Counted from the stretch's first letter, positions 21,941 through 32,959 are shown. The stretch is DNA of 64,000 bases from Anolis sagrei (GCF_037176765.1 NC_090034.1:20468375-20532374); one strand, 5' to 3'. Program-made: numbers and translations. The notes: a model not told the origin generated them from the sequence alone.

Positions 21941-22554
21941 GGATTTATCGTTAACCTACAATCAAAGAGCATTCTGAACTCCACCAACGATGTAATTGAA
22001 ACAAACTTGGCACACAGATATCCCTTGACCAACAGAAAATACTGGAAGGGTTTGGTGGACATTGACCTTGAGTTTTGGAGCTGTAGCACTGTGGACTCAA
22101 ACAATGATGGATCTGGACCAAACCTGGCAAGAATACTCAATCTGCCCAAATGTGAACACTGGTAGATTTTGGGGAAATTAGACCTTGACACTTGGGAGTT
22201 GTAGTTGCTAGGATTTATAGTTCACCTACAATCAAAGAGCATTCTGAACTCCATCAACGATGAAATCGAACCAAATGTGGCACACAGAACTCCCATGACC
22301 AACAGAAAATACTGGAAAGATTTGGCAGGCATGGACCTTGAGTTTTGGAATTGTAGTTCACCTACCTCCAAAAGCACTGTGGACTCAAACAATGATGGAT
22401 CTGGACCAAACTTGACACGAATACTCAATATGCCCAAATGTGAACACTGGTGGAGTTTGGGGAACATTGACTTGACATTTGGAAGTTGCATTTGCTGGGA
22501 TTTATAGTTCACCTACAATCAAAGTACACTCTGAATCCAGCCCACAATCAAGGG

Positions 22555-22945
22555 AGGGCTCGTGTGAAGGAGCCCCCGGCTGCCTCGCGGCCTCGCCATT
22601 TGGTGAAGCCGCGAGGGAGCTGAGGCAGCCTCCACACAAGCCCTCCCTGGACTCCCCCACGGGCGCCAAGGAGCCCAGAGAGGGCTCGTGCAAAGGAGCC
22701 CCCGGCTGCCTCGCGGCCTCGCCATTTGGCGAAGCTGCGAGGGAGCCGAGGCAGCCTCTGCACAAGCCCTCCCTGGGCTCCTTGGCGGCCTCGCCATTTG
22801 GCGAGCCCGCTGGGGAGCCCAGGGAGGGCTCGTGCAAAGGAGCCCCCGGCCGCCTCGCGGCCTCGCCATTTGGCGAGGACGCCAAGGAGCCCAGGGAGGA
22901 CTCGCAGCCTTGTGGGCGGGGCCGAAGGAGGCGGCCTCGCGACCC
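22555..22945. repeat. GC-rich tandem array of about 105-bp palindromic units
   Basis: Three to four units alternate 'agggagggctcgtgcaaagg' with 'cctcgcggcctcgccatttg' and inverse text. Dense CpG and few stops leave several frames open on both strands, which argues against any one being coding. Confidence 0.8.
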
Positions 22946-23489
22946 CTCCGAAATGGCCAAACGACCCCCTGGGGAGTCGCGACCCCCAGGTTGAGAACCG
23001 CTGCATTAATGCATTGGCTTCGCCTGACTGCATCCAAAACAATGGTTGTAAGGATACATCATTGCAAGGATGCATGTTTGCAGTGGCTTCTCCTGACTGC
23101 AATCAAAGCAGTGGTTGTAAGGATACAGAATACCAGGCTCTCCTGACTGCATCCAAAGCAGTGGTTGCAATGATACATAATGCAGTGCTTCTTCTGACTG
23201 CCTAAAAAACAATGCTTGCAATGTTACATAATGCAGCGTTTCTTCTGACTGCATATGAAGCAGTGCTTGCAATGATACAGAATGCAGTGCTTTTCCTGAT
23301 TGCATTCAAAGCAGGCCAAGACTGAAAATGCAGTGGCAATGGTTACATTCTCCTTGTAGTTAAGCTGGGCCTGTTTTGTCTGAGAAATAAATTGCTTACC
23401 TTCCAAGTTCTGGTCCAATTCAGTTTCCGTACTCAATGCATTCATTATAACACTTTGTCAAAGGCCAATAATATCAGGAATTTGAAATA

Positions 23490-23600
23490 ACAGGGTTCGA
23501 ATCCCTGCTCAACCATGGAAATCCTTTGGGTGGCATGGGGACAGCCACACCCTCTCAGCCTCAGAGGGAGACCCCTTTCTGAATTGATCCAGATAAGGAA
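23490..23600 (+). mobile_element. SINE fragment
   Basis: It has gggttcgaatccctgctcaa and then a body with ccctctcagcctcagaggga. Same family as 17575-17740. Confidence 0.6.
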
Positions 23601-23610
23601 CCCCTATTAT

Positions 23611-24055
23611 CCTCAGTTCTTGTGGGTTTTTTCGGGCTATATGGCCATGTTCTAGAGGCATTTCTCCTGACGTTTCGCCTGCATCTATGGCAAGCATCCT
23701 CAGAGGTGAGGTCTGCTGGGACTGGGAAAAAGGGGGTTTATATATCTGTGGAATGACCAGGGTGAGACAAAGGGCTTTTGTAAGTTGGGCTGGGTGTGAA
23801 TCTTTCAGCTGACCACCTTGATTAGCATACAATGGGCTGACTGTGCCTGGAGCAAAACTCTTCTTGAAAGGTGATTAGATGTCCCTGCCTGTTTTTCTCT
23901 CTGCTGTTTTTGCTGTTGCAATTTTAGAATTTTTTAATACTGGTAGTGTGTTCATTTTCATGGTTTCTTCCTTTCTGTTGAAATTGTCCACATGTTTGTG
24001 GATTTCAATGGCTTCTCTGTGTAGTCTGACATGGTGGTTGTGAGAGTGGTCCAGC
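23611..24055 (-). mobile_element. Penelope-like element, 5'-truncated, with target duplication
   Basis: The minus strand begins inside the C-terminal coding region (HVRLHREAIEIHKHVDNFNR-like text) and ends in the terminal repeat. The terminal repeat carries a hammerhead-like core: CTGAGGA at 23697-23703, GAAA at 23673-23676 and GTC just after. The direct repeat cccctattat at 23601-23610 and 24056-24065 marks the target site. It is broken and 5'-truncated. Confidence 0.82.
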
Positions 24056-24065
24056 CCCTATTATT

Positions 24066-24860
24066 TTGGAGAGCTGGAATGGCTCAGTGGTTTGTGTGAA
24101 TTAGGCCTCTAGGAGACACAAGTTCAAATCCTCACTTGGCTATTGAAACTCCACAGGTTACACTCTCTCAGCCTCCAGCATTCTTTCTATTAGGATTTCC
24201 AAAAAACGAATGCCTTGAATTTGGGCAAGTTGCACCTTCTCAGCATCATAATAAAATCTTGGCAACCTTCTTGGATAGAAATCTACGCAGCCCTCTCTCC
24301 GGACTCCCCCAGAACACAAAGAAATGCATACAAGGCTAGATTGCATCTTATAATCAATACCCATTTTATCGTATGATAAAAGGACTTTTGGACCCTTCCA
24401 GTTTGCTGATAAGTGTATATGTCTCCAACTTACAGTGTCCCTACAGCAAACATGTCACTGGTTTTTCTTGGCAAGATTTATACAAAGGAGGTTTGCCCTT
24501 TGCCTTCCTCTGAGGCTGAGAGAGTATGGCTTGGGCCCAGTGGGTTTCTATGTGAGGATGCGAACCCAGATCTCAGAAAATAGTCCTCCAGTGCTCAAAT
24601 TGCTTGCTTATACCAAGTTGTTCATGAAAAGCAGCACCCCTTCAACTTCCTGCCAGCAAAGGTGCCGCAGTGTTTTGAATGTTAGATTAAAGCTCTGGAG
24701 TCCAGGGTTTGAATCCTCCCTTTTGGCCATGAAGCCTAATGAGTGCCCTTGGGCAGGGTGCACGGTCTCAGCCCCAGATAACCTTGCAATGATAGCCTTG
24801 CCTTTGAGCCCTCCACAAAGCAACAAACTGCTCCCTCTCTGCTTCCGTCTCTCGAAGCAT
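24066..24860. mobile_element. Cluster of tRNA-derived SINE fragments
   Basis: At least three heads or bodies are present: gttcaaatcctcacttggct near 24120, a reverse body near 24495-24560 (ctctgaggctgagagagtat), and gggtttgaatcctccctttt near 24705. None is complete. Confidence 0.6.
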
Positions 24861-24879
24861 CCAAGGCAAACTCTATATA

Positions 24880-25140
24880 AAACTTTTTTCCCCAACACGC
24901 CCTAAATCTGGCCCTGATCCGGCAGGTGGGTGGGATCGCCAGTTTATTACAGGTGTGAAATGCTGAATGCCCTGTTTATTACTAGGAGGTTTGTATTAAA
25001 ACTCAGTCACACCTGTTGCCTTTCCGCCCGGACCTCATTTGACATGTTCCACATCTTTATCTGTGACTCGGACAATGGGAGAGAAGGCGCGTCGCTCCCA
25101 CGTGCAGATAGGACGCAATGGGGGAGGGATAACCCATATG
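24880..25140. other. Unique island with two T-box-like half sites
   Basis: Non-repetitive, GC-moderate sequence. AGGTGTGAAA near 24950 and TCACACCT near 25006 are opposed half sites of the T-box consensus. A regulatory role is speculative. Confidence 0.3.
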
Positions 25141-25830
25141 GTTTGGATCAGGATCCACAGTGATCCTTGTAACAGATTAGAGAGCTAATTGGCTCTAAAT
25201 AAGGGAATGGATTTCAACAGGGAGAAATGCAAGGTGGAAATAAACAAAATGCACAGATATAAGATGTGGAGTGCCTGGCTTCAAAACATGTGTAAGGAAT
25301 CTAGGAGTTTTATGAGGGCACAAACTGAGGAAGAGCCAACAGTGTGATGCGGCAGCAAAAAAAAAGGCCAATGCAATTCTAGGAGTCTAGTGTCTATATT
25401 GAGGGAAGTAATATGGATTGTGGCTTTATAATGGATGGATGGATTAATGGATAAGATAGATAGGCAGGCAGGCATGAAAGAGATCTAGGAGTCTTAGTGG
25501 ACCACTAGATGGGGGGTGAGTCAAAAGTGTGATGCAGCATGGAAAAAGACCAATGCGATTCTAGGCTGTATCAATTGGAGCGTAGTGTCTAGATTAATAG
25601 AAGTAATATTGGCTATGGCTTGACAATAATTATATGTGTGTGTGTGTATGTATGCATATATATGAAAAGAATCTAGGAGCCTTAGTAGACCACAAGCTGA
25701 ACAAGACAGTGTGATGCGGCAGCTAAAAAGGCCATTACAATTCTAGATTGTAACAATAGGAATCTAGTTGCAGTAATATTGGGTATGGCTTGAATACACA
25801 CATACACACACGTGTGTTTGGTAAATATAT

Positions 25831-25878
<48 letters not shown>

Positions 25879-26000
25879 CTGATCTAGAAGTATTAGTGGA
25901 CCACGAGCTGAACAGGAGTCTACAGTGTGATGTGGCAGCTAAAAAAGCCAATGTGATAACTCTCCTACATCCATAGGAGCAAATGTCTACACCAAGGAAA
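25140..26000 (+). repeat. Four to five successive copies of one CR1 segment
   Basis: The segment 'aacagtgtgatgcggcagct ... ggagtctagtgtct' recurs at about 25340, 25525, 25705 and 25920, separated by short microsatellites: GGAT near 25435, TG at 25635-25655, and AT at 25838-25873. It is the RT-proximal region seen intact at about 29200-29280 in the full CR1. Confidence 0.75.
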
Positions 26001-26479
26001 GTCCCACTGTGAGATCTATCATCAGCACCCTTGAGTCGGTCCATCATCAGCATATTGCTTAACCAATTAACCTACAGCTTGATGTCTGTCATCATTAGAG
26101 ATCAAATGTGCTTAAACAAATAATACTTAATGTTCCAAGGAAACAGTGGCCCTTGAGAAAGTGGCTTCCTTCTGCATTAGAATTCCTCAAGGGACCTGAA
26201 TAACAAAACCCCGAGTTGCTTTTTCTGAGTTTTAAACTCCTTCTCCTGGAAAAACAATTAACTCAACATGAGTTGGGAGAATTCTGCCTCTGAACTAAAT
26301 TTGCTTTTGCAAAATGCCTTAAGGATAATTTCTGTTCCTGAATTCGAGAAGTAACTTTCCAAGTATTTCGACCTCAGAGGAAAGCAATCTTGAGAGCCAG
26401 GAGCGGGAGTTTGGCAACTTAATTGTGATAAAAAGCAAGATGAAGACAACAACGAGGACAACAACAACAATACAATTTT

Positions 26480-26804
26480 GAGCATTAAACTAAGAGTCAA
26501 TGGGAGGCCTGCATTTTAATCCCGGTTTAGCAATGGAACCCTATTGGGTGAGTCACACTCCCTCAGCCTCAAAAGGAGGCAATGGCAAAACCCACCTGAA
26601 GAAATCTTGAGAACAACAACAACAACAATAGTTTAGCTATGAGTCTAGGAGACCTGCATTTGAATCCTGGCAAAGCAATGGAACCCTATTGGGTGAGTCA
26701 CACTCTCTCAGCCTCAAAAGGAACCAATGACAAAACCCACCTGAAGAAATCTTGAGGAGAAGAAGGAGAAGAAGAGGAAGAGGAAGAGGAAGAGGAAGAA
26801 GAAG

Positions 26805-26836
<32 letters not shown>

Positions 26837-26980
26837 GTTTGAGCTAAGAGTCTGGGGAGGCCTGCATTTGAATCCCGGCTTAGCAATGGATCCCTTTTGG
26901 GTGAGTCACACACTCTCAGCCTCAGGAAGGCAGCAGCAAACCTCTGGACCAATCTGACCAAGAAAACTGCTTAACTTAGG
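26480..26980 (+). mobile_element. Three tandem SINE copies with trinucleotide linkers
   Basis: Copies of about 140 bp start near 26490, 26630 and 26845. Each has 'gcctgcatttgaatccnggc' (B-box-like) and 'cactctctcagcctcaaaag'. Linkers are (AAC)n and (AAG/AGG)n, the latter at 26755-26835. Confidence 0.75.
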
Positions 26981-27359
26981 AATGAATTTAAGGCATGCAG
27001 CAACAACAACAACATATTTGGATACTTTGGCTGGAATGTGGTGTCAAGTGATGCACCAAGATTTGGTTCCTGAAAAGGCACAAGCGACTGCTGCCAAAGG
27101 GTACACACCTGGGGACATTGCAATGGAGTAGTTTAAAAAGCAAATAATAACAAGACTAGAATCAGGGAAGCGGGCAAAGCGGAACATCTCATAACGCAAC
27201 ATGTAATAATGCACGGCCACAAGCCACGTTTCAGATAAACTCAAGGAACTTGGAGTGAAATGCGTGACTCGGCAGCTAAGGCGTGTTGCAATTCACACCT
27301 TGATCCCATACGTTTCCTGCCAGAAGCTCTCATCCAACAGGTTGAGCACCTAGCCTCAC

Positions 27360-27478
27360 CTTGATGTTGGCGGAAATGGCTCTTTCTCCTTTCCAGAAGG
27401 GGTTATTCAGACTTTGAAAGAAGATGGCCTTTAATAGCCGGTCCCAAAGGGGATTGAACACCCCATGATGTACTTCAC
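27360..27478 (-). CDS. Unidentified candidate exon, 39 open codons
   Basis: On the minus strand a polypyrimidine tract and TTAG acceptor precede 27478, and AAG|GTGAGG follows at 27360. The 119 bp between hold 2 nt plus exactly 39 open codons, beginning EVHHGVFNPLWDRLL and ending PFWKGERAISANIK. I do not recognise the family. No partner exon was found nearby. It may be a remnant of a lost gene, an exon of a gene whose other exons I missed, or chance. The flanks are unique sequence, unlike the repeats around them. Confidence 0.35.
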
Positions 27479-27544
27479 CTAAGGCTGGAAAAGAAGGAAG
27501 CGATTGCTTCCTTTTTAAAAGTCAGAAATGAAATGCACGAAAAT

Positions 27545-27760
27545 AGATTTGAAAACATGTGAAAGGCACCTAGGAGTCTTAGCAGACCCCAAGATGAACA
27601 TGAGCCAAGAATGTGAAGCGGCAGCTAAAATAGCCAATGCGATTCCAGCCTGCGTCCATAGGAGAATAATATCTAGATAAGGGAAGTCATAGTCCCACTA
27701 TATTCCACTTTGGCCAGACTTCACATGAGAAGCACATTAGGTCAGGAATCCTCAGAGATG
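27545..27760 (+). mobile_element. CR1 fragment
   Basis: It has aggagtcttagcagacccca, aagatgaacatgagccaag and a degraded continuation, as in the other CR1 pieces. The following 27900-28250 is unique and unannotated. Confidence 0.7.
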
Positions 27761-28716
27761 GTTTTGCCAGTGCCTTCCTCCCAAATAGGGCCTCAGGATT
27801 CATTGGCGGTCTCCCACCCAAAGACTAACCAGGGCTGACCCTGCTTGGCTTTCCAAATGAGGCTGGATTTGGGGCCTTCAGCATATTTAGGCCCTTAATT
27901 GAAATATTACTAAACAGCTGCAGTGGACAGATGAATTATGCATGGGATGGTTGGGATGCATCCATTAGACCTCACAAGCCGTCCGTCCTGGAACGTCATC
28001 CTAAAAGATTACAATGCAAACAATTGCACAAATAGCAGCAGGAGCTGTGTGATCCTGCTCATTGTTTTCCTTTGTGGACACAGATCGGCAGTGCTCCAGC
28101 CCTTTGCCTTTTACAAGGAAACAGCCTCTCCTTTGCGAGTCATTGGCATGCATTATAACATGTGATGCACTCTGAAACTGTGGTGACACCTTGCGATCCA
28201 ATGTGGATGCAAATGCTGCGTCAAACTTTTGTCATCTCATTCTAGGCAGAAATGGGTAGAGAGAAGCAATTCCGCACAGTCTTAAATGGGGAGGGGTATG
28301 TTATCGAGAAAATGGACCACCTAAAATAAGAAACTTTAAATGAATTTACATTCAATATTTTCCCGCAGTCTTGCAATGCCAGCGGACTGCCTTCCAACAT
28401 TTCACAACTCTGATAAAGCCAAGCAGTCCAGCTCCTCTTCCTATGATTGAATTAGTTGAAATTACTTTGGAAGGCTACCTACTCTCTGGACATGTATACC
28501 CCATCCCCATTGATAGGATATCTCCTGTATTGCATTGTCGAAGGCTTTCATGGCTGGAAATATTGGGTTGCTGAGTTTTCCAGGCTGTATGGCCATGTTC
28601 CAGAAGCATTCTCTCCTGACATTTCACCCACATCATAGAATCATAGAATCAAGAGTTGGAAGAGACCTCTTGGGCCATCCAGTCCAACCCCCTGCCAAGA
28701 AGCAGGAATATTGCAT

Positions 28717-31580
28717 TCAAATCACCCCTGACAAATGGCCATCCAGCCTCTGCTTAAAAGCTTCCAAAGAAGGAGCCTCCACCACACTCCGGGGCAGAAA
28801 GTTCCACTGCTGAACGGCTCTCACAGTCAGGAAGTTCTTCCTAATGTTCAGATGGAATCTCCTCTCTTGCAGTTTGAAGCCATTGTTCCACATCCTAGTC
28901 TCCAAGGAAGCAGAAAACAAGCTTGCTCCCTCCTCCCTGTGGCTTCCTCTCACATATTTATACATGGCTATAATATCTCCTCTCAGCCTTCTCTTCTTCA
29001 GGCTAAACATGCCCAGTTCCCTAAGCCGCTCCTCATAGGGCTTGTTCTCCAGACCCTTGATCATTTTAGTCACCCTCCTCTGGACACATTCCAGCTTGTC
29101 AATATCTCTCTTGAATTGTGGTGCCCAGAATTGGACACAATATTCCAGATGTGGTCTAACCAAAGCAGAATAGAGGGGTAGCATTACTTCCTTAGATCTA
29201 GACACTATGCTCCTATTGATGCAGGCCAAAATCCCATTGGCTTTTTTTGCCGCCACATCACATTGTTGGCTCATGTTTAACTTGTTGTCCACGAGGACTC
29301 CAAGATCTTTTTCACACGTACTGCTCTCGATCCAGGCGTCACCCATTCTGTATCTTTGCATTTCATTTTTTCTGCCAAAGTGGAGTATCTTGCATTTGTC
29401 ACTGTTGAACTTCATTTTGTTAGTTTTGGCCCATCTCTCTAATCTGTCAAGATCATTTTGAATTCTGCTCCTGTCCTCTGGACTATTGGCTATCCCTCCC
29501 AATTTGGTGTCGTCTGCAAACTTGATGATCATGCCTTCTAGCCCTTCATCTAAGTCATTAATAAAGATGTTGAACAGGACCGGGCCCAGGACGGAACCCT
29601 GCGGCACTCCACTTGTCACTTCTTTCCAAGATGAAGAGGAAGCATTAGTGAGCACTCTCTGTGTTCGTCCACTTAACCAATTACAGATCCACCTCACCGT
29701 AGTTTTGCCTAGCCCACATTGGACTAGTTTCCTTGCCAGAAGGTCATGGGGGACCTTGTCGAAGGCCTTACTGAAATCCAGGTACGCTACATCCACGGCA
29801 TTCCCCGCATCTACCCAGCTTGTAGCTCTATCGAAGAAAGAGATCAGATTAGTCTGGCATGACTTGTTTTTGATAAATCCATGTTGACTATTAGCAATGA
29901 CTGCATTTGTTTCTAAGTGTTTGCAGACTGCTTCCTTAACAATCTTTTCCAGAATCTTGCCCGGTATTGACGTGAGGCTGACCGGACGGTAGTTGTTTGG
30001 GTCATCCTTTTTTCCCTTCTTGAAGATTGGGACCACATTGGCCCTCCTCCAATCTGCTGGAACTTCTCCTGTTCTCCAAGAACTCTCAAAGATGGTTCCG
30101 AAATGACTTCCGCTAGTTCCTTCAGTACTCTTGGGTGTAGTTGATCTGGCCCTGGGGACTTGAACTCATTAAGAGCGGCCAGGTATTCCTGGACGACTTC
30201 TTTCCCAATTTGGGGTTGGATGTCCTCCAATCCCTCATCCACTCCATCTTGCTGAGGTTGAAGACTCTCTTTTTGTGAGAAGACCGAGGCAAAGAAGGCA
30301 TTAAGTAGTTCTGCCTTTTCCCTATCCCCTGTCAGCATTGCCCCATCTTCTCCTCGAAGAGGTCCTATCGCCTCCTTGTTTTTCCTTTTTCTACTGACAT
30401 AAGAATAGAAGCCCTTTTTATTGTTTTTAATGTCCCTGGCAAGTCTGAGCTCGTTTTTTGCTTTAGCCTTGCAGACCTTTTCCCTACAGGTGTTGGCTAT
30501 TTGTTTGAATTCTTCTTTGGTGATTTCTCCCTTTTTCCACTTCTTGTGCATGTCTCTTTTGTGTCTTAGCACAGTTAGAAGTTCTTTGGACATCCATTCT
30601 GGCTTCTTTGCACTTGTCCTATTTTTTCTCTTTATTGGCACGGTTTGCAATTGCGCCTTGAGTATTTCACTCTTGAGAAATTCCCATCCATCCATAACTC
30701 CCTTGTCTTTTAGTATCTGTGTCCACGGAATGCTGCTCAGCGTTTCCTTCATTTTTTGGAAATCAGCTCTCCTAAAGTCCAAAATGCGGGTTTGACTTGT
30801 CTTAGTTTCGGCCTTCCTTTGTACCTCAAATTGCAGGAGCACATGGTCACTTGCCCCTAAGGATCCTACCACTTCGACCGCATCGATCAGGTCCTCCGCA
30901 TTTGTTAGAATGAGATCAAGAGTAGCCAATCCCCTTGTTGCCTCTTCTACCTTCTGGACCATGAAATTGTCTGCAAGGCAAGCGAGGAATTTGTTGGACC
31001 TTGTACTCTTGGCCGAGTTTGTTTTCCAGCAAATATCGGGATAGTTGAAATTGCCCATGACTACTACATCTCTTCTCTGTGCCTGTTTGGTCAACTGTTG
31101 GCAGAAGACTTCATCAAGTTCTTCCTCCTGGCTTGGGGGTCTGTAGTAGACGCCTACAACGACATCTTTTTGAGTCCCAGTTCCCTTGATTCTTATCCAG
31201 ATGATTTCTAGCTGGTTTCCCAGATTGCTGTCTTGAATCTCTTCTGCAGCATAAGAGTTTTTGACATATAAGGCTACTCCGCCTCCTCTCCCCTTTGTTC
31301 GGTTTCTGTGAAAGAGGTTATACCCCTCGAAATCTACATTCCAGCGATAGGAGTCATCCCACCAGGTTTCAGTGATCCCTATGATATCATATTTGTGGTG
31401 TTGTGCTAAAAGTTGGAGTTCGTCTTGTTTATTTCCCATGCTCTGTGCATTAGTGTAAAGACATGTGAGCCCCTGAGATCTTCCCTTGAGCTGTTTAATT
31501 GGGATTATTGTGCTTTTGGTACTTGGTCCTTGTTGTGTTTGTGCAGCCCTCCGTTTAGCCTTCTGGCGATTCCCAGACAT
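28717..31580 (-). pseudogene. CR1 ORF2: endonuclease and reverse transcriptase, one frameshift
   Basis: The ATG at 31580 (MSGNRQ) opens an APE-type endonuclease (TCLYTNAQSMGNKQDEL, GITETWW, RGGGVALYV). A linker and the start of the RT follow. Near 30095-30105, after EVISEP, the frame shifts: ISEPSLRVLG replaces the expected leucine-rich text, probably through a small deletion. The RT then continues in the frame 30036-28717, with NNYRPVSLTS, DFSKAFDKVPH, GVPQGSVLGP and the catalytic FADDTK, to the end DGHLSGVI. Apart from this break it looks intact. Confidence 0.9.
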
Positions 31581-31630
31581 TATGGGTAAAGTAGTGTTCG
31601 CAAGGCTGTTGTCCCCCTCCCCCGGTGGAC

Positions 31631-32890
31631 CTAGTTTAAAGTGCGTCTAATGAGGTTTGCGAGTCTGTGAGCAAAAAGGTGTTTTCCTACTTGTGTGAGA
31701 TGCACCCCATCCCTTGCCAGTAGGCCATCCTCCTGGAAAAGCAGGCCATGGTCGAGGAAGCCAAAGCGTTCCTCCTGACACCATTTTCTAAGCCAGTCAT
31801 TGATCTGTACTATTTTTCTGGCTCTTGTGGGTCCGTGTCTTACAACAGGGAGGAGGGATGAAAAGACCACCTGTACATTACATTCTTTTAGCTTTGCTCC
31901 TAGAGCTCGAAAATCATTTGTGATCTTTTGAAACATATGCCTTGCAGTATCATTGGTTCCTACATGAATCAACATGAGGGGAGGACGGTGATAGGGCTTG
32001 AGGAGCCTGGTGAGCCTCTGAGTGATATGGTGTATTTTTGCCCCCGGTAGGCAGCATATTTCTCGAGCCATCCCATCTGGTCTGGAAATGACAGCTTCCG
32101 TTCCTCTAAGGAGGGAGTCGCCTACTACCAAGACCTGTTTACTTTCGGGAATGACAGGGCCCCTTTTGTGCAATGTAGTGTGTAGGTCTCCAGAAAAGTG
32201 ATCCTGTTGGTGTGAATTGTGTAGGTGAAAAGTGTTGTCCTCCTCCTCGACATCCCCGGTGCATTCGTCAAGGACAATCCATTGAGATTCGTCCAAGAGC
32301 CTATGGTTCTCCTGTATGTGTTCCTGTTGCACCTGGTCTATGGTTGGGGATGGTACACCTGCACGATTGTGCAAGTGTGAATGTTGTGAAGTGTTGTCCC
32401 AGTCAGGGCTATCCCCTGCACACTGATCAAGGATGAGCCACTGATCAGTATCTAAGTCATTCTGGTCTTCCCCAATATGTTGTGTTTCTAGGTCAGGTGA
32501 TAGTTGTGTGAGAATTTGGAATCTATTGTGTAACTGCAGCTGAGCGGAAGTATTCTGAGGCTTCCGGGTCCTATGTGTCCTTCTAAGGGTGACATTTCTC
32601 CAAGCCTGAGGGTTGTCCACATCTGAGGTGCTGTTCTGTTGAGCCTCCCCGTAATGTTGGTATGATATGGGCTGCGTGTCTAGGCCAGTGTGGTGTGTGG
32701 TGTCTAAGAAGAGCTCAAGTTCCTGAATGTCCTTAAGGGTCTTAATACGATCCTCGAGTTGTCGTATCCTGTGTTCCATGCGAGTGATCTGTGTACACTT
32801 GGGGCAGATGTAATTGAGTAATTGTAGTGTGAAAAAGCTGAACATGCCACAGCTTGTGCATGAGACGGGAAGTTTTCGTGTTTGTTCCAT
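31631..32890 (-). CDS. CR1 ORF1: zinc-finger and SGNH-esterase protein
   Basis: 419 aa, uninterrupted. CR1 ORF1 proteins are RNA-associated and carry an esterase domain needed for the life cycle of some elements. The N terminus has CTSCG and later CPKC (zinc-finger-like, about residues 10-37), followed by a predicted coiled coil (RMEHRIRQLEDRIKTLKD, about 40-60). From about residue 250 lies a GDSL/SGNH fold: VVGDSLLRG (nucleophile Ser), HVGTNDTA (Asn) and DGVHLTQVG (Asp and His). All catalytic blocks are present. ORF2 starts about 50 bp downstream of its stop. Confidence 0.9.
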   Translation of the reverse strand: MEQTRKLPVSCTSCGMFSFFTLQLLNYICPKCTQITRMEHRIRQLEDRIKTLKDIQELELFLDTTHHTGLDTQPISYQHYGEAQQNSTSDVDNPQAWRNVTLRRTHRTRKPQNTSAQLQLHNRFQILTQLSPDLETQHIGEDQNDLDTDQWLILDQCAGDSPDWDNTSQHSHLHNRAGVPSPTIDQVQQEHIQENHRLLDESQWIVLDECTGDVEEEDNTFHLHNSHQQDHFSGDLHTTLHKRGPVIPESKQVLVVGDSLLRGTEAVISRPDGMAREICCLPGAKIHHITQRLTRLLKPYHRPPLMLIHVGTNDTARHMFQKITNDFRALGAKLKECNVQVVFSSLLPVVRHGPTRARKIVQINDWLRKWCQEERFGFLDHGLLFQEDGLLARDGVHLTQVGKHLFAHRLANLIRRTLN

Positions 32891-32959
32891 CTGGTTGCTA
32901 ATGACCTCCTCTTGATGTGTGTTTTATGTTGTCTGTATGCAGGGGTGAAAGTATAGGTT

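Larger units (their letters stand above)
21477..23003. mobile_element. SPIN-like non-autonomous hAT element, 1.5 kb
   Basis: The left end (cagtggttctcaaccttcct, then taatgccgtgacccctt) and the right end (gtcgcgacccccaggttgag, then aaccgctg) match SPIN-family termini as I know them. The target duplication cattaatg lies at 21469-21476 and 23004-23011. The interior has repeated 'ggatttatagttcacctacaatcaaag' type blocks, a SINE (21645-21940) and a GC-rich array (22555-22945). No transposase. Confidence 0.85.
21273..23330. repeat. Minisatellite of about 51-70 bp units, split by a SPIN-like insertion
   Basis: Units follow the pattern 'gcagtggcttctcctgactg ... aatggttgcaaggatacat'. About three or four lie at 21273-21476 and about six at 23004-23330. 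Some units are exactly 51 bp, which keeps a minus-strand frame open (23006-23305) without implying coding. The two halves are separated by the transposon at 21477-23003. Confidence 0.85.

Noticed and set aside
22479-23102. Overlapping long open frames on both strands (150-184 codons)
   Set aside because: They come from GC-rich palindromic repeats with few stop codons. Several frames are open at once and none resembles a protein, so no gene is called.
29486-30795. Plus-strand open frames of 124-148 codons opposite the CR1
   Set aside because: They are antisense shadows of the CR1 reverse-transcriptase and endonuclease frames.
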